A DNA stretch of 64,000 nucleotides, from positions 62,001 through 126,000 of the forward strand of contig CADBBT010000006.1 of assembly GCA_902792985.1 (NCBI GenBank), read 5' to 3'. The notes below the pieces were generated by a model, which saw only the letters and a list, made by a program, of their open reading frames with translations, was not told the DNA's origin and ran no database searches. The DNA comes from Oscillospiraceae bacterium (GTDB taxonomy: Bacteria; Bacillota; Clostridia; Oscillospirales; Acutalibacteraceae). Below, in pieces: positions 40,401-41,710 of the stretch (its first letter is position 1; the number at the start of each line of letters is the position of its first letter). A program made the position numbers and the translations under genes.

Positions 40401-41237
40401 ACTGGTGCCGGCCGGGAAGATCAGCGAGGTGATGAAGTTGCCGACCTCTGCATAGGCGCGCAGCAAATTAGACGGGCCGTTTTCGTCCGTCACAAGCGCT
40501 TCCATCTGCGCGGAGGTCAGACGCGCCGGGTTCGACAGATCCAGCTGGAACCAGGTTTCAAAGTCGCTGTCGAGCATGCTGTTCAAAATCTGGATCACGC
40601 GCTGAACCTCGGTGCTGTAGTCCACATCCTCACCGGTGAAGCTCGCCTGGGTCACGCCGCCGGCGGCAAAGGTGAAGACCATCTTTGCCGTAGTATAAAG
40701 CAGATCCGCGTCGAATTCTTCCTCCATCTCCTCCACCGTGTTATAAGCGAGGATGTTATAGCCGGAGTTGATCTTCAACGTCACACCGCCCATATAGGAC
40801 TGGTTCTCATCGGCGAGACTCGCGAATTTAAAGTAGGACAGGACCTTCCGGTAATTCGCGATGGGCATCGTAGCGCTGTTGGCTTCGATCTGTGTGATCG
40901 CATTGCTGTACAGATCGAAGTAGCTCCTCGGGTGCTCAACACTCGCATAGGCGTTGATATAGGCCGTGTATGCTTGCGCGACCTGATACCACGCACCGTA
41001 CTGGGTGTCCAGGTTCACCCTGACTGCCGCGGCGTTCGCCTGCCGGTTGGGCACGCGGTCCGTCGAGCCGGAGTCAATGGCCGCCGACAACGCATTGTAG
41101 TTCGAGTCGATCACGCCCGCAAGGTTCGACAGCTTGACGTCAACGTCAGCGCCGAACACTGTGAAGCAAACCGACACGCTCGTCACGATCATTGTGATCG
41201 CAAGCAACACGCTGAGGGCTTTCTTTCCAAGTTTCAT
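10446..41237 (-). CDS. Giant repeat-containing exported surface protein, 10,263 aa
   Basis: A single open frame of 30,792 bp; at about 110 Da per residue the product would be near 1.1 MDa. The start is well supported: perfect AAGGAGG 8 nt before the ATG, a promoter upstream and a signal peptide (KLGKKALSVLLAITMIVTS, then VFGAD). Residues about 30-1650 are mostly helical and unlike the rest. From about 1,700 to 10,000 there are 12 degenerate repeats of about 475-960 aa. Each has a DWGxD/PLxxxL lead-in, a GGxGYxxAIxPLLEAxG block, and an amphipathic block like PLxTLLxxLxxLxYFIxxxG followed by NLLAPV. Between these lie Tyr- and Asp/Gly-rich beta modules (YxYATYELDADGK type, DxDGNxxY). The tail is Pro/Thr-rich (about 10,175-10,230), then a basic amphipathic end, FFQRLIKAIREFFQRLF. 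No enzymatic motif, TM anchor or LPxTG was seen. A cell-surface fibre or adhesin is an inference. Confidence 0.92.
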   Translation of the reverse strand: MKLGKKALSVLLAITMIVTSVSVCFTVFGADVDVKLSNLAGVIDSNYNALSAAIDSGSTDRVPNRQANAAAVRVNLDTQYGAWYQVAQAYTAYINAYASVEHPRSYFDLYSNAITQIEANSATMPIANYRKVLSYFKFASLADENQSYMGGVTLKINSGYNILAYNTVEEMEEEFDADLLYTTAKMVFTFAAGGVTQASFTGEDVDYSTEVQRVIQILNSMLDSDFETWFQLDLSNPARLTSAQMEALVTDENGPSNLLRAYAEVGNFITSLIFPAGTSAADKAEALWNKYIAPEVGKTYDEALEWRDTALMYVDYYYYATQLIPRIDAIMAASDLPAAEDYSEENLTAESIPTMFNYFESNIAETYLTLTSVLGADGSNISSKVCATMDSLKDDDSYSSNFLAVANGMRLNIAKKYAFLNADLLTSYTDSENPIPTYDHGNEKQTEAWNNTSGTEFWDGVNDEDYTLGCGKVLDRNGNELPDKTEAITFLTNARPLKVGIENYILKYTSFNTVRLSKPESGAAITERLYERLLSQISISTVDVYGTTQANDKLTMDTIKSTILAGKTTAELQKTFTEYNEVYSQAYTLSKSTNENDIAIFDAIYGTATQTAAEVFEEYTAFLIELEARMLMRSMDLMDRVEKYYNEGSFSGSGAQTNKITFWNYESVLMAYDALEDGLSVNLGNNQTLDDWVLDSTEDLIYDTNANYTDTNGNVYDYETMRDETWPQTSVLRAQAARVLQYYNYALDFQTQWRSFRDGLVNRYDSAIGGDYTIMSTFITGGTSAPYGWVRGLGRLDVSAIRTVADKIGLLEEQSIYDLMDGAIEDIDTMLVSRDVANLLDKFLSSTDEETGEKVSFLGNWEYDYTEVDGTAHKGRYYTTNSAFTYDGKNYPAGSFVDRTLVGKSNEVSKVETLREFLINTILKLLYGGSLQSLVLEKLYPMIYGLIGDPSSGPLYTGDEPFAPNGDYKIPVLGTAHMYVILPDVLGGVLPVMPHHFYWNSAYDHTGNGGDTKAEVLWYKFFNGDFFGGSNNTLRNKYDYSKFLDMISTDKTQTGYSGHATTSEQDWGIGSNKGYIRGWDYIDWNMYTPQEIWHVTDAQGLYHSLAAALCGLGAPLAMLLKSDNDDLTVYKADVFMGGDLTAEAFIRGKGRSPLYETLFVPLYELLGIKEGWSAQRGGYHSWADMLNVTNTTIVNKSKLIGSYGSETNTSYGVGLWQYLLEPIFWWMNNVLFVKPVETILGLLPNLLGALEYDQILPKLNNVAVALGLKSIKFGIFPTIQINAQFYMLKVGELLSSLGGTIGDVLNALRGGLTGVLQMLLKFEFTKTAPQDPTDSNGLSEDDDTHYSKYLHQASKVPMVKDDPATEDVDESVGSESTVVGYMAPNASGSEVATTSSKSAVVYKDGGQTYYITGLGMLTQTLYNLFSTKTTTTETPTPMYKFTVSSRLNTETGNYEVTNVAKEQERDEEGNLLYSQGALFLQWLMDGTRMNQLTFTQKEGHTIQTSQTFVVGLRIPVNRFMAFATRTSYSFTGVKTRKGYHLNVDPGDTILVLLRWIMDDGTIYQIKPLLDGLITPGEDGKSILDTIIPLLDGQADNIMAILVALLNEYQVEYVNYEDTVLTGKFSDDEGNSYLGTGNTPSFVLGQYLPKSLADFAEYKDDNGNTLTSMEAKADLAIANADKLIASMVPTLVNMLGDTINNLISSLASADADWVADILEAVANGDENYDELGEIISRLLLNNNFIDLIMGVVFGNADREGLMSSILVGDDGKMNPTIDMLLTLLQDFDIDFTPYAIYQRASTSGVMGYNPTIARWLERQAYFFVTGAYPAANASASEIWTQAKKGFEGEGDRPAMTWVDVGYERDFQWLTVSIPNDDGSSLNDRFRDAYSELLNLFESLLAPIAPVLNLILTGEDLTIADRLTIRGNAGYGEAIVPILEAFNLDSSRYTGDDISVMTQKEFNTLVYRSASSANDPNGGYYARTNTIVKGTYTENGKTYPNRFAPMIRNPLDPLLQAILTLLIGSGEQPGLLETPLQIVFSVLPNIAYFLYRYNREDTGEETSNFSLAVQNLIEPVMTLLDIVDPILSRVVKLDLASLLDSVLDLESLLNQVLTRLVDSDWKSLSADQQTNASKDYVSLDILRFSRLASEGAVSINTQAVTKRTEVALGQETNGATATRNQFTKFNGGGGGRMFITLVRTVMTPEFVTMVGKLVGDLLTANEGLTEDEQTLISNANILDIVQQIVTQLNRNVEDETGNYDGEPVDALTGILIDLLVGYNIYDKNDGNLAAAFFYELMNRYSTEFVSEDLQKENWNKHGIEHDGYDWEHATENGEAVSEDNPALYDSARVEQSIENLDYVIQKAVPDVLTALRDADMLNLSNQIELVYDYTTGNGLWELLKAVFSGMLFTDDLVNMVANLVFGLLGQGSTAIDLVLKLLKAAGIDFTAARFLYYEDEETGDTMRTALYEYLVYGYAVDANGDLIFADEGKLTAYDAAAYAAATTDDERAEAEIPFTWGQIIKNHSEDGYEFTEDGLLVLTEDDPETPENEGGQPQRLKKETTDDEGNTVVTYDGTSLIPSGKVHLQVTEEGETNGYYRYTYTYQDEEKEYVSPYKFLKALAIEEINDTAAGTTELQYNLAQTREEDLPMTSTILSSEVVKLNPVYDEDVSHYMWSWGIDAQTKYKTDGTVDTNATYVAKKNYFIDAIWYMIEPLGELLAMLFADHDYSLFNGGVNIAGADGYGNVLLPLMHALGIDQTLEYLANTPITEGEGSDYPNMLAYINSKKVDEEGNPLEDEVFEDHLWSSEEYKDLVYDDDGNYTSEGMHNAMKKIANYVLGFVEILATYPLATISNMLPTLAYFILGDGLTTMVTNIVLPLTALTDKLSSIVLIDINQLGAGILDLIESGSWTTFQQALEQYYYYDADGMLQSKLVEGAQISLTDSLMKLLCSKISLSLPNLFGGDETAYSIVLFLDNAAEHAAQDLLAEGTAEAKEQASEIRVNALKNFLRKLAAIGDSYNMINDKGGATENCPVDEVALQVYDEHGMPQYDGVDVQGNKIPVTKTYTRGGENDVNDLVRINNNGQVSVSKAEVLMFILDFVFENTTIKTMLESILELNLHDDNDQIEDPELIDVLITNVFNNETALVNVIVSLLTGYNTIDGKPIQLKNVEAEYHYPFYEDAGFDTLDEVRRAKEEGADVSEVSRVKTATAIDNLDALVGTVLNIFKSNMLAEDDPDTAADESGFLTKMDLGLNANADLTVKNLVNAIIEKYLYDDESLSNILSMLINLLGHSSASKIVTVILTILDGAGYSFTPQTVKKNVTGVMDELADIIGDSTRWSDVAKDHLEYVYYYTTPSSDPDGEPSETDLYSPLPAGEMRVDANTGELLLEDTKGVDHVVEPRYIQATDKDGNALWVTDPSDPTETPVTEREEGVTYYPYYTGEQEQTVRLSLHFGFTDEMTTFEKRDKFVEIIWSLLAPLHGVFELLLTDQPLVIYDRIKISGLPGYANVLRYLFDALALSKFEDTEGNPYLKTVVYDDVAGQPVTRTFDSEGNAVYDNAFDVNDRNYYADGESFLYAVYGIDRVPGGEGNNSDNYKILLKVIVDAIFALVDSLCDRPMNTLLTMLPYLARYLYSDAVDGLIENLLTPVTTILKMIDKIYSFDILSILKNVLENVITSALQNSDEDEDVNATSAPTDMPTVGAALARYVLDGIERAEGDKKDEVSFDSMDEFMSVALEPLVASDGNENNGDDDDDENNITDGVKDLFDKNEATLMEILWKFINNFTISMDRENDAGETEKIVLPLSAIVPNTLLEDIASCAWLYNNNAQNRTPKSVVDVASRTITRYQVQEEENYAVDRESVLLRILNILIFNNGIRSFAVDLLNIDYENLGLDKEYGAEFDGSNTDFLLAVLIESIFTDAEPVLRLLIDLLSWYDIEYAPKTVRTEYDLDYVGEFDYEGNDINKAQLEALPGNLDELIGAIVPLLGSVMNLSALSDLNFTGDDTSEIVKNLLVQLLQDQTKDGEKTPGVITSLIITLVNILGGNDTIGTVLDMLPGIIRGLDLRLSYFKSVSPAFAEFFEGCKTWADAYNSFKTKARWSLLSEGQTSVRQGNTIDIFNNATDEKPVKRAVISGDTIMVYDIKTMADPEDPSVILEEQVLANILVSEGDVTYVYGVTSEGTQKETPDTCYLTESGYQGFRLELSDGKAKQTEKLDNSGNKIVIGYDEEDKPIYEMEYVFVYEVSDFGGRDTNSFGINSYEKLTAFLADVLTPLIPIFRVLLTEEDLVVLDGVHIVGGDGYDRAIIPLFEMFGIPNILSKKDFMELVSASSYSATAEEIAQAKADFGYADDADAEAAVVRKKADNAFANQIVTYIDAAITKLSNAPITTIVDLLPQLIFFIYSNGLEQAINQLLAPLVSLVDLVNDITGAEVTIEKAGGTNKDGEKVFSALPIYKFLVNLIEGDDPDNSTIVKIFGGKEKLDAVEDFYDLTHLILSNDGLQTIIAGLLEENNINSLGTYTIVNGDETITKEIVPETLFRSVLELTCQIVDVQTVRLFGSSDEEGRFPNTPRTVKGVLANRADTLVRVIGDLLLGGDLVPSIIENATGSPLEGILATIIGNITGENRYNVLKVLLAYFNDYNVKPMDLEYLSFEKIDYPYETYTENTTLSSRKLRRAIRKLDKTLVNLVPELLEIISDNLDEDSTFRILINNIYRKGQSLEDFVDELLEHYAFKDDVINTIVGALIGLLGLDAADTFETVMPYLDMLVGIDLTPAGYAEAAGTNNVFRDFLEEAMDAVLAKDPEKDETDEDGNIVYQTDDDGNFILAEDGQKIPVRVPRTYKDVKWSEIAALYKQNVYVYKTYRFEYVTEKDNEGNPILDEDGNATFVKDENGNRIVQLDKNGDPVYALSSSGKRIPVTDVNGRIVYHEYTAMDAEALATKKAEVEMEGVTITVDLLPAIRQEYVVPATEAGKEPTVNTIYAPAEQTMYTEVQDLELVQYELRQVSHYTYTVPGEDSETVYSYYTSDPTEKSTLQAKIDGVTRDLTLVEETVPQQRAGITDINDETHFVYSTYEYAMDTNGDIQVDENDAPVYALDGENNKIAAKDSNGNVIYRDYYTHDATEIANKTATVKIGRFNAEVNLIPVIAYTYTKDGATKTVYQPEGTSTITVDGTDYTLSAVSPTETDHRVIARAKDWGIDTITGASSYERTDAKADRFVEILWGVFSPLEFVLNFLLRGEEGDDIELLKGDGADKGILSVKGNNGYKTAIYELLRVLSLDASMLVTPEEYNSSARGTKTTLTAITDPVLELVHNICNKPLETVLSILAKLSYFVANDGLEAVVTSLISPALALLDIADPIVGDVINDLLSGLINDYLSDYMPEDSGTTDAEGKKHYTLKDLLGIAGDDGSNIVTIVNGLLSRLIINLNEDASAKKYVYRYVVGQDDQGHDIYAEYYSRKSNETTFTVPNEVEGYGGETFDLEPLYVYRYETLRTDRNGDPIPTYVLDDEGHEVLDENNEPVIATDDNGNVIYEVATDSAGTPIYAEHYDVEGATTFTETLGETEVTYNITPLYQYIYYYDAYGDGDDVSLMMFYDPDPDLQEYTLGGVTYRISDYNLENRGLARYRAVEKLVVGRVFNMLKPTFFSDYAQHAVIINEQTASSKVYFWYHDIVKDEDDNVISDTLTKINSKDYRAGTHGPIEANMTKYVVTNFTADIADSLTYLLETVASERLLKVIDEELLGNLMEDGSTAKELVGGILTSLIENDFSELALADIISSLFENYTISYLDLSGRLIDIDHEAYENLEPEENKTQVATLSKKLDNVIKEALPVLPGLLSEFMDVDTSKTNADGSMNIMGTIMSILTSHKDDADKSHILRDIIYDMLDELLFNDQMMSTILSLLPQVLGNLDSVLSYVKLTGFNLVYDEYLENLKETAGETSGAYKGLKELAGDSTSWEEILELLREYVYKYVTGQDEFGNNVYGTYVSNNENETVYVDEEGNEYPLVKMIAYRYRELNKDSDGNAIPGSYKENRRGEPVYGTYYDVPGVTTYTTKVGNTTVTYDLEALHRYTYTINRGRSNAKKVSVMLPAGETHITVGTDEDNMKIYRLTDQGEVRAEEIRVKLINWGIDEAENHRDAFIKVLSDLLAPLTDILRAVLQGRYLTMVARPDRDANGKIIKDEFGNPSYTYVKVEDDPGQTGEELKNGYIEIMGSNGYSEALVPLFEALGLRAGDGDGDLMSHEDFANLETIEDILGYLMNLLYAIIGNLADGPFTFLGENLASLLYFVANDGVYKLVESAIAFVNGLLDLVRPVFDFELPLDMLKLNDTVEQVLDEEGNPKIGPDGKVETTTTEGLLSMINGFLPLKTDENGEYTDEPILTITLDMLFSLIGKIGDYEVLDTVRTTANTYLVDALGNKVLRDGVQLEEGRIDTVVGKPEYLLTGLLDFIISTPTITDLIESILPDSMKETIMGLLDSTNKQETINGIVNVLLTLFNKYVVTYLAIQDPEEGLELKKEAINYSGTTGDPRKDRTVTKDETENALKIIDELITPVLSIFGMDSLNNIINGFLFDNDTLSGLIGTAIGALASIDPGTLSSIDTILNVLKSLDIIDLQLTPNGYCGALKDDYGTFKTFLEEAIEYGVHQKDENGKLIKDGEGQLILDYKLDEEGQKIPVYIVDDDGNKDYSYVLDGEDHKIPAYETDEEGDYILDAEGNRIAVTQEDKDNGYVLNEAGEKFPVYEINYELKSNADATWADVKAYLESYDKYVYTYTHYTLQDDQVVELEEEYYDETAGLRTIVEGGQTLKVTPVMKEEDGVSVQTTKNFYNWGVDDNDSLISLVCELISPLNVLLELVLAGGVQNFDADADDPVYGKSISAFKEINIMGGSGYDYAIIPLFEALGLKVKENPNDEDGDFLSAADYVDEIEYGMSPLEPILDTLLNSVLTEEHLDRPLEYILSIIANLSYTISKDGLTTIISNLIAPISALIRAIEELMPVAIVIDLSALLEDDSEDEEEPAEPADPDAGDEGDAEESEDEGNSIVKFWIGDEVERNGAQVGLTIDLNAMTLQDIIEGLVAKFVDGLSFQFRFSKLAAQSALLDDNGEIVYTDSAVDESWDILLGRNGVVSTAMNRLWGKNIQGDVADTFLAITDMLLTSDNVKAILDMVGFDVNSIENATLRDILNRVIETPSRAVDAIIKLVNLNYNAETSAMVFYYVGTLFYDYSKGDTDKAGTTAAIDKLDRVLNHAVPRVLHVLAQQENAAALIVELDQKFNKVDAETGKVTYGATISNLLNYVLETYAFNDNAINGILTMLVNALGNMSEDTFKMISNIVKEAIGIDLTPAGVAAASSGSNLENFFGEATTWSELAEKYQRYVYKYATYELDADGKAVLDEENNPVIAEDKDGNVIYETYYDTASDKTTYTDDAGNVYTLIPQVLYKYATYKTDENGALVLEDGAPVVATDKDGKVIYADYTGDAGETVLEGKVGETDVTYTLLEVHTYTYEIPALYEDEEPTTATVNDLAGKTEYTVGEGEDAVTYTLADKGQAVATGVHVDADWGVDAKETFAEKRDQFLDIIYEVTAILEPVLVWLFKGENLRLLIDDLQLQGAMGYDHAIVPLLRAFGVKLKTGAQLGASATANDMLKEIISGLLGLVDNLADAPVKTLLNAVGELSFFIANNGVNQVVTNLLSPIESFVYSLGIITPEDVDALVGDFVVINDEHYGLTDLKNIAGKDGSGLVDFLNQILAGLSVTDADGNKIAVTTELSPKLFEDLARICIRITDPNKYQGIYDEGIEDPRPAADIPENIVTDWTVDTTNVLMYLLQTVFSEEILDLVCTIANIDKTDDVGAIVMGLAGKQDEVVDLLVMLLTEYSVEYEKIDSAVHTKLVPELKDGTTATKEQIGTALKGLDTLLTTLVGFFTGGKDLEGLINGLLVENDLGNLLMNAIVPVLSGLDLDMILDYVRALTNIDLDITPQAFATDLFGSRLKEFIGDAETWKEIADKYQSNVYAYATYELDADGKIKLDGEGNKVYATDNDGNLVYKFYYGPAGEATYTETNGDVAIVYDLIPMLAYTYETVNDEGETVKNTVYLREGTTSYTDGDGNVFDELTEVYHYTYPTYAVDKQGNFLKDGEGNYLIAVDDNGNTIYGDYYGPAGETTYTVGEGDNAVTYTLTNKGRAQQITMHSTFDWQIENLDDLINLVSDFLAPLEIIFKIIFAGDQIIIIEDTKEDGTRGDDIRIYGGNGYNYAIIPLLEAFGITAEDGLKTAAQFQTDVLDNPNETSLHYILTLISGLLDDILAAPLTTLLGKLANLFFFIGSNGISTVMKNLLAPVNILIKQIDDAVPVAININLNNLGVDGAEIMEMFLGKAHPGVPAGITIDLTADKLADFLNSFVSSIQIGDTTLELSLDLDWTKLGRFMAKVADGEEIRDGAPLEMIDTLQVYDIGTVTNPGMHNLVNYVGDATDTFITLLDTILTIDNTESIRNLILSLLPDDLGETAKVIEDILADPDAIYNLIIALLVLLTEGYETEIAEYIYYYLGSIDYNKDGVDNVIDSLDTVISKAAPAVIGILADSERKKPAEEQNELFINIDDQHFTTLAEIVDYLLGDMLFTQDMMGNITSAVLKILGQYITPALAAQLNTLIGIDLSVKAFLDKVNNPEFTAYIRDGLEIPTDADGDEVWTDIAWATILENHSTTETAEDGTVETIVDPIFTIEATGDKTAQDVFMDDLYSLLTPLDSLLAFLLTGKDLKLRVDETTNLVTLKAGTGYNDAILELLYNGLGIKDMKLLDGEGHQLAIERRAANANTTGVDALRNTVSYYIIDVLLQNLKTAPFTTLLTILGNLSFFIANNEVSVFLKNLLAPALGLLKSLDGVLSMDQIDSILKSFIKIGEKSYGLTDLLEIADERGANLVDMLNNILSKVQISDNDGNVYDFGVLPKTLFKDLANAAIKIDRTYTAGESLVAEQTRVSAWHVEIDDTLMAILSAFLKQDFLSSLAQSLGIEATNEDGTENMVYNILMSLNGKADAVVDILLKLFNMYLVEFKVYKQEDLVKSEAANTVITYEDGKQQALNDAIAKIDAMIPSILSLVGQEGDLKSMIYGLIENADLGNLIMGALVPVLANLPADTIDMILGYVRSLTNLTDLDIAPQAFTDGFFGSKLKDFIGEAETWSEVAENNKQYVFTYQLVEKDEDGNITPALKDDAPVYETYYSANADQTTFHDEELGYTYTLLPMYQFSYTVDGEEHIVYAREGTATYTDGDTTYDIVPVYHYTYVTVDEEDVVTTHDYFSTEAGLTATTIGEGENAEEVTLTDLGQARQTAIHFDWEIETLEDLGNLICDVAQPLNDILALVLMGGTERNRFELVGIHSGSKITAFEKLNILGGNGYNYALIPLLELLGVKTMNAETRTDKDTAVLLNQVQYEAAVEENHGNVLYPILNMLFDRVDDILGSPVDQVLSIFAHLCYMIAENNLEKIISNLVAPINNLLEAVDKLIPLAIRIDLAELISGGENGITTFIGVEHSGVPAGLTIALSSTDINNLITSLLGNIEIGGNPLNINIALDWKWMATKASRDQNGDNIADTLKSQLNNKYDIYNDNSKFAGVLYNIIGDKANALITLIESILTKENVDAILDALDVDLSDTIKDIIDNIIEDPTQILDVITTLFGDLTPYVLPVQNVKVTPTMMGADYRAYPSALTKANASVVADRLDNVINTIMGMANAGSLKDLVANNLFTDSLISNLMNKIAGAFGGFEGAMDIILKLSGGQIDLSLAHFTDYYKSIGFTPAYAAMKDATSWAEVDFTDTAWGVTDAYTFADTFAQLFLPLENVLKLLLLGSAESNDGKALELTLLDAVTLTGTDAYDSAILPLLEALGLRADQLKSLAEFRNTVKGDHTQLLRYIFNRIALRLDEILSAPGDQLLSMLPTLAYFFGSGGLYCVAQNLLAPLFKVAIVVAKVFGYDLTTFLDLGTLLNELVHINVEIGGSPLTISIPTLDFYKLAMYGSSDSFETTTSRSKEVNSFSTPLSHKKVNDYLRNYPTGYEDRANKTTQTRLTANKGDTLVVALTWLLHALGYQENREALAVWIGGLLGMNNSGVNVLKGLFNQLFNVATTGNLPELIVSALLNMLGIGITVNALFKKDYDTVVSILQKIFDTMGDGADPEGAYAGVAKALDEMSGGTWSGTVGGPSDPSDPATPTNPTNPTNPTDPTTPTSPTSPTNPTNPTTPTNPVQPTQPTTAPQGGSMTQTTGESLNFFQRLIKAIREFFQRLFSFGR
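10556..10710 (-). repeat. Pro/Thr/Asn-rich coding repeat near the end of the giant protein
   Basis: Tandem short coding units (NPTNPT, DPTTPT, SPTSPT types) built from 9-12 bp DNA repeats. Such extended Pro/Thr stretches commonly act as wall-spanning stalks in Gram-positive surface proteins. The DNA repeat is short and could change copy number by slippage. Confidence 0.85.
11649..35475 (-). repeat. Twelve degenerate protein-coding repeats within the giant gene
   Basis: The conserved block (G-G-x-G-Y-x-x-A-I-x-P-L-x-E-A-x-G) recurs near plus-strand positions 35470, 33045, 30750, 28365, 25480, 22630, 20615, 18450, 16545, 14970, 13115 and 11690, i.e. about residues 1922, 2731, 3496, 4291, 5252, 6202, 6874, 7596, 8231, 8756, 9374 and 9849. 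Spacing falls from about 800-960 aa in the N-terminal half to about 475-720 in the C-terminal half. Repeats 9 and 11 share nearly identical DNA in this block (for example GTAGTTGTAACCGTTGCCGC), while others have diverged, suggesting old duplication plus recent exchange. Confidence 0.85.
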
Positions 41238-41393
41238 GATGATTCCTCCTTAAGAGATGCGGAAAATTGGACGGTTTTCTCTATATAAAATCAATTGGAT
41301 AGATCCTCTGACTTATGCAAAATGACATGCATTTTCAACAAATTGATGAAAAATGGGCAGATTACACCTATAGAGATACTTATAACTATATGA

Positions 41394-41422
41394 AGTATAT
41401 CATGTTTTGAGTGGTTTTTCAA
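41394..41422 (-). promoter_or_regulatory. SigA promoter of the giant gene
   Basis: On the minus strand, TTGAAA (41417-41422), a 17-bp spacer and TATACT (41394-41399). It leaves an AT-rich leader of about 150 nt before the start codon at 41237. No riboswitch-like fold was recognised in this leader. Confidence 0.72.
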
Positions 41423-41645
41423 GAAAAAATCTTTTGAAAATTCACTTTCATCATTTTGCATAGCAGCCTTTTCCCTTTTTTGTACAGTATTTCGGGGCGT
41501 CGACCCCCAAGATTTCAGACTTTTTTCCGGCTTGGCGCATTTCATCCAACATCTTGTGGTTGCTGCGTCCAAGGCCACTTGATATAGGCCGCGCCGTCTC
41601 TCGTCAAACTGCACAACATTTGTCGCTTTTTCAAGGCATCCGCGC
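41423..41645. other. Intergenic stretch upstream of the giant gene, no supported gene
   Basis: The 473-bp gap between the giant gene and the next surface-protein gene contains the giant's promoter and leader (41238-41422), this segment, and a terminator (41646-41690). About 41470-41640 is less AT-rich than the leader. A 118-codon minus-strand frame crosses it, but it has no ribosome site, overlaps the terminator and promoter, and resembles nothing recognised. It could be a decayed insertion; that is unproven. Confidence 0.4.
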
Positions 41646-41690
41646 AAAAAAAAGCGCCGCCGCGCATCCTTTCGGATCCGCGGCAGCGGG
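41646..41690 (-). terminator. Intrinsic terminator of the large Listeria-Bacteroides-repeat protein gene
   Basis: On the minus strand an imperfect GC-rich stem closed by GGATCC, GAAA and GGATG (41654-41688) is followed by eight T residues. It lies 20-25 bp past the stop codon at 41711. Confidence 0.88.
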
Positions 41691-41710
41691 ATGTTCAGTT
41701 GGCGATGTGC

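Noticed and set aside
10446..41237. That the giant frame is an assembly artefact of repeats
   Set aside because: The repeats are diverged from one another, their lengths differ, and the frame is continuous for 30.8 kb; collapse or fabrication would rarely keep one frame. Exact repeat number still needs long reads.
41291..41647. A 118-codon minus-strand frame between the giant gene and its upstream neighbour
   Set aside because: It overlaps both the neighbour's terminator and the giant's promoter, has no ribosome site and matches nothing recognised.
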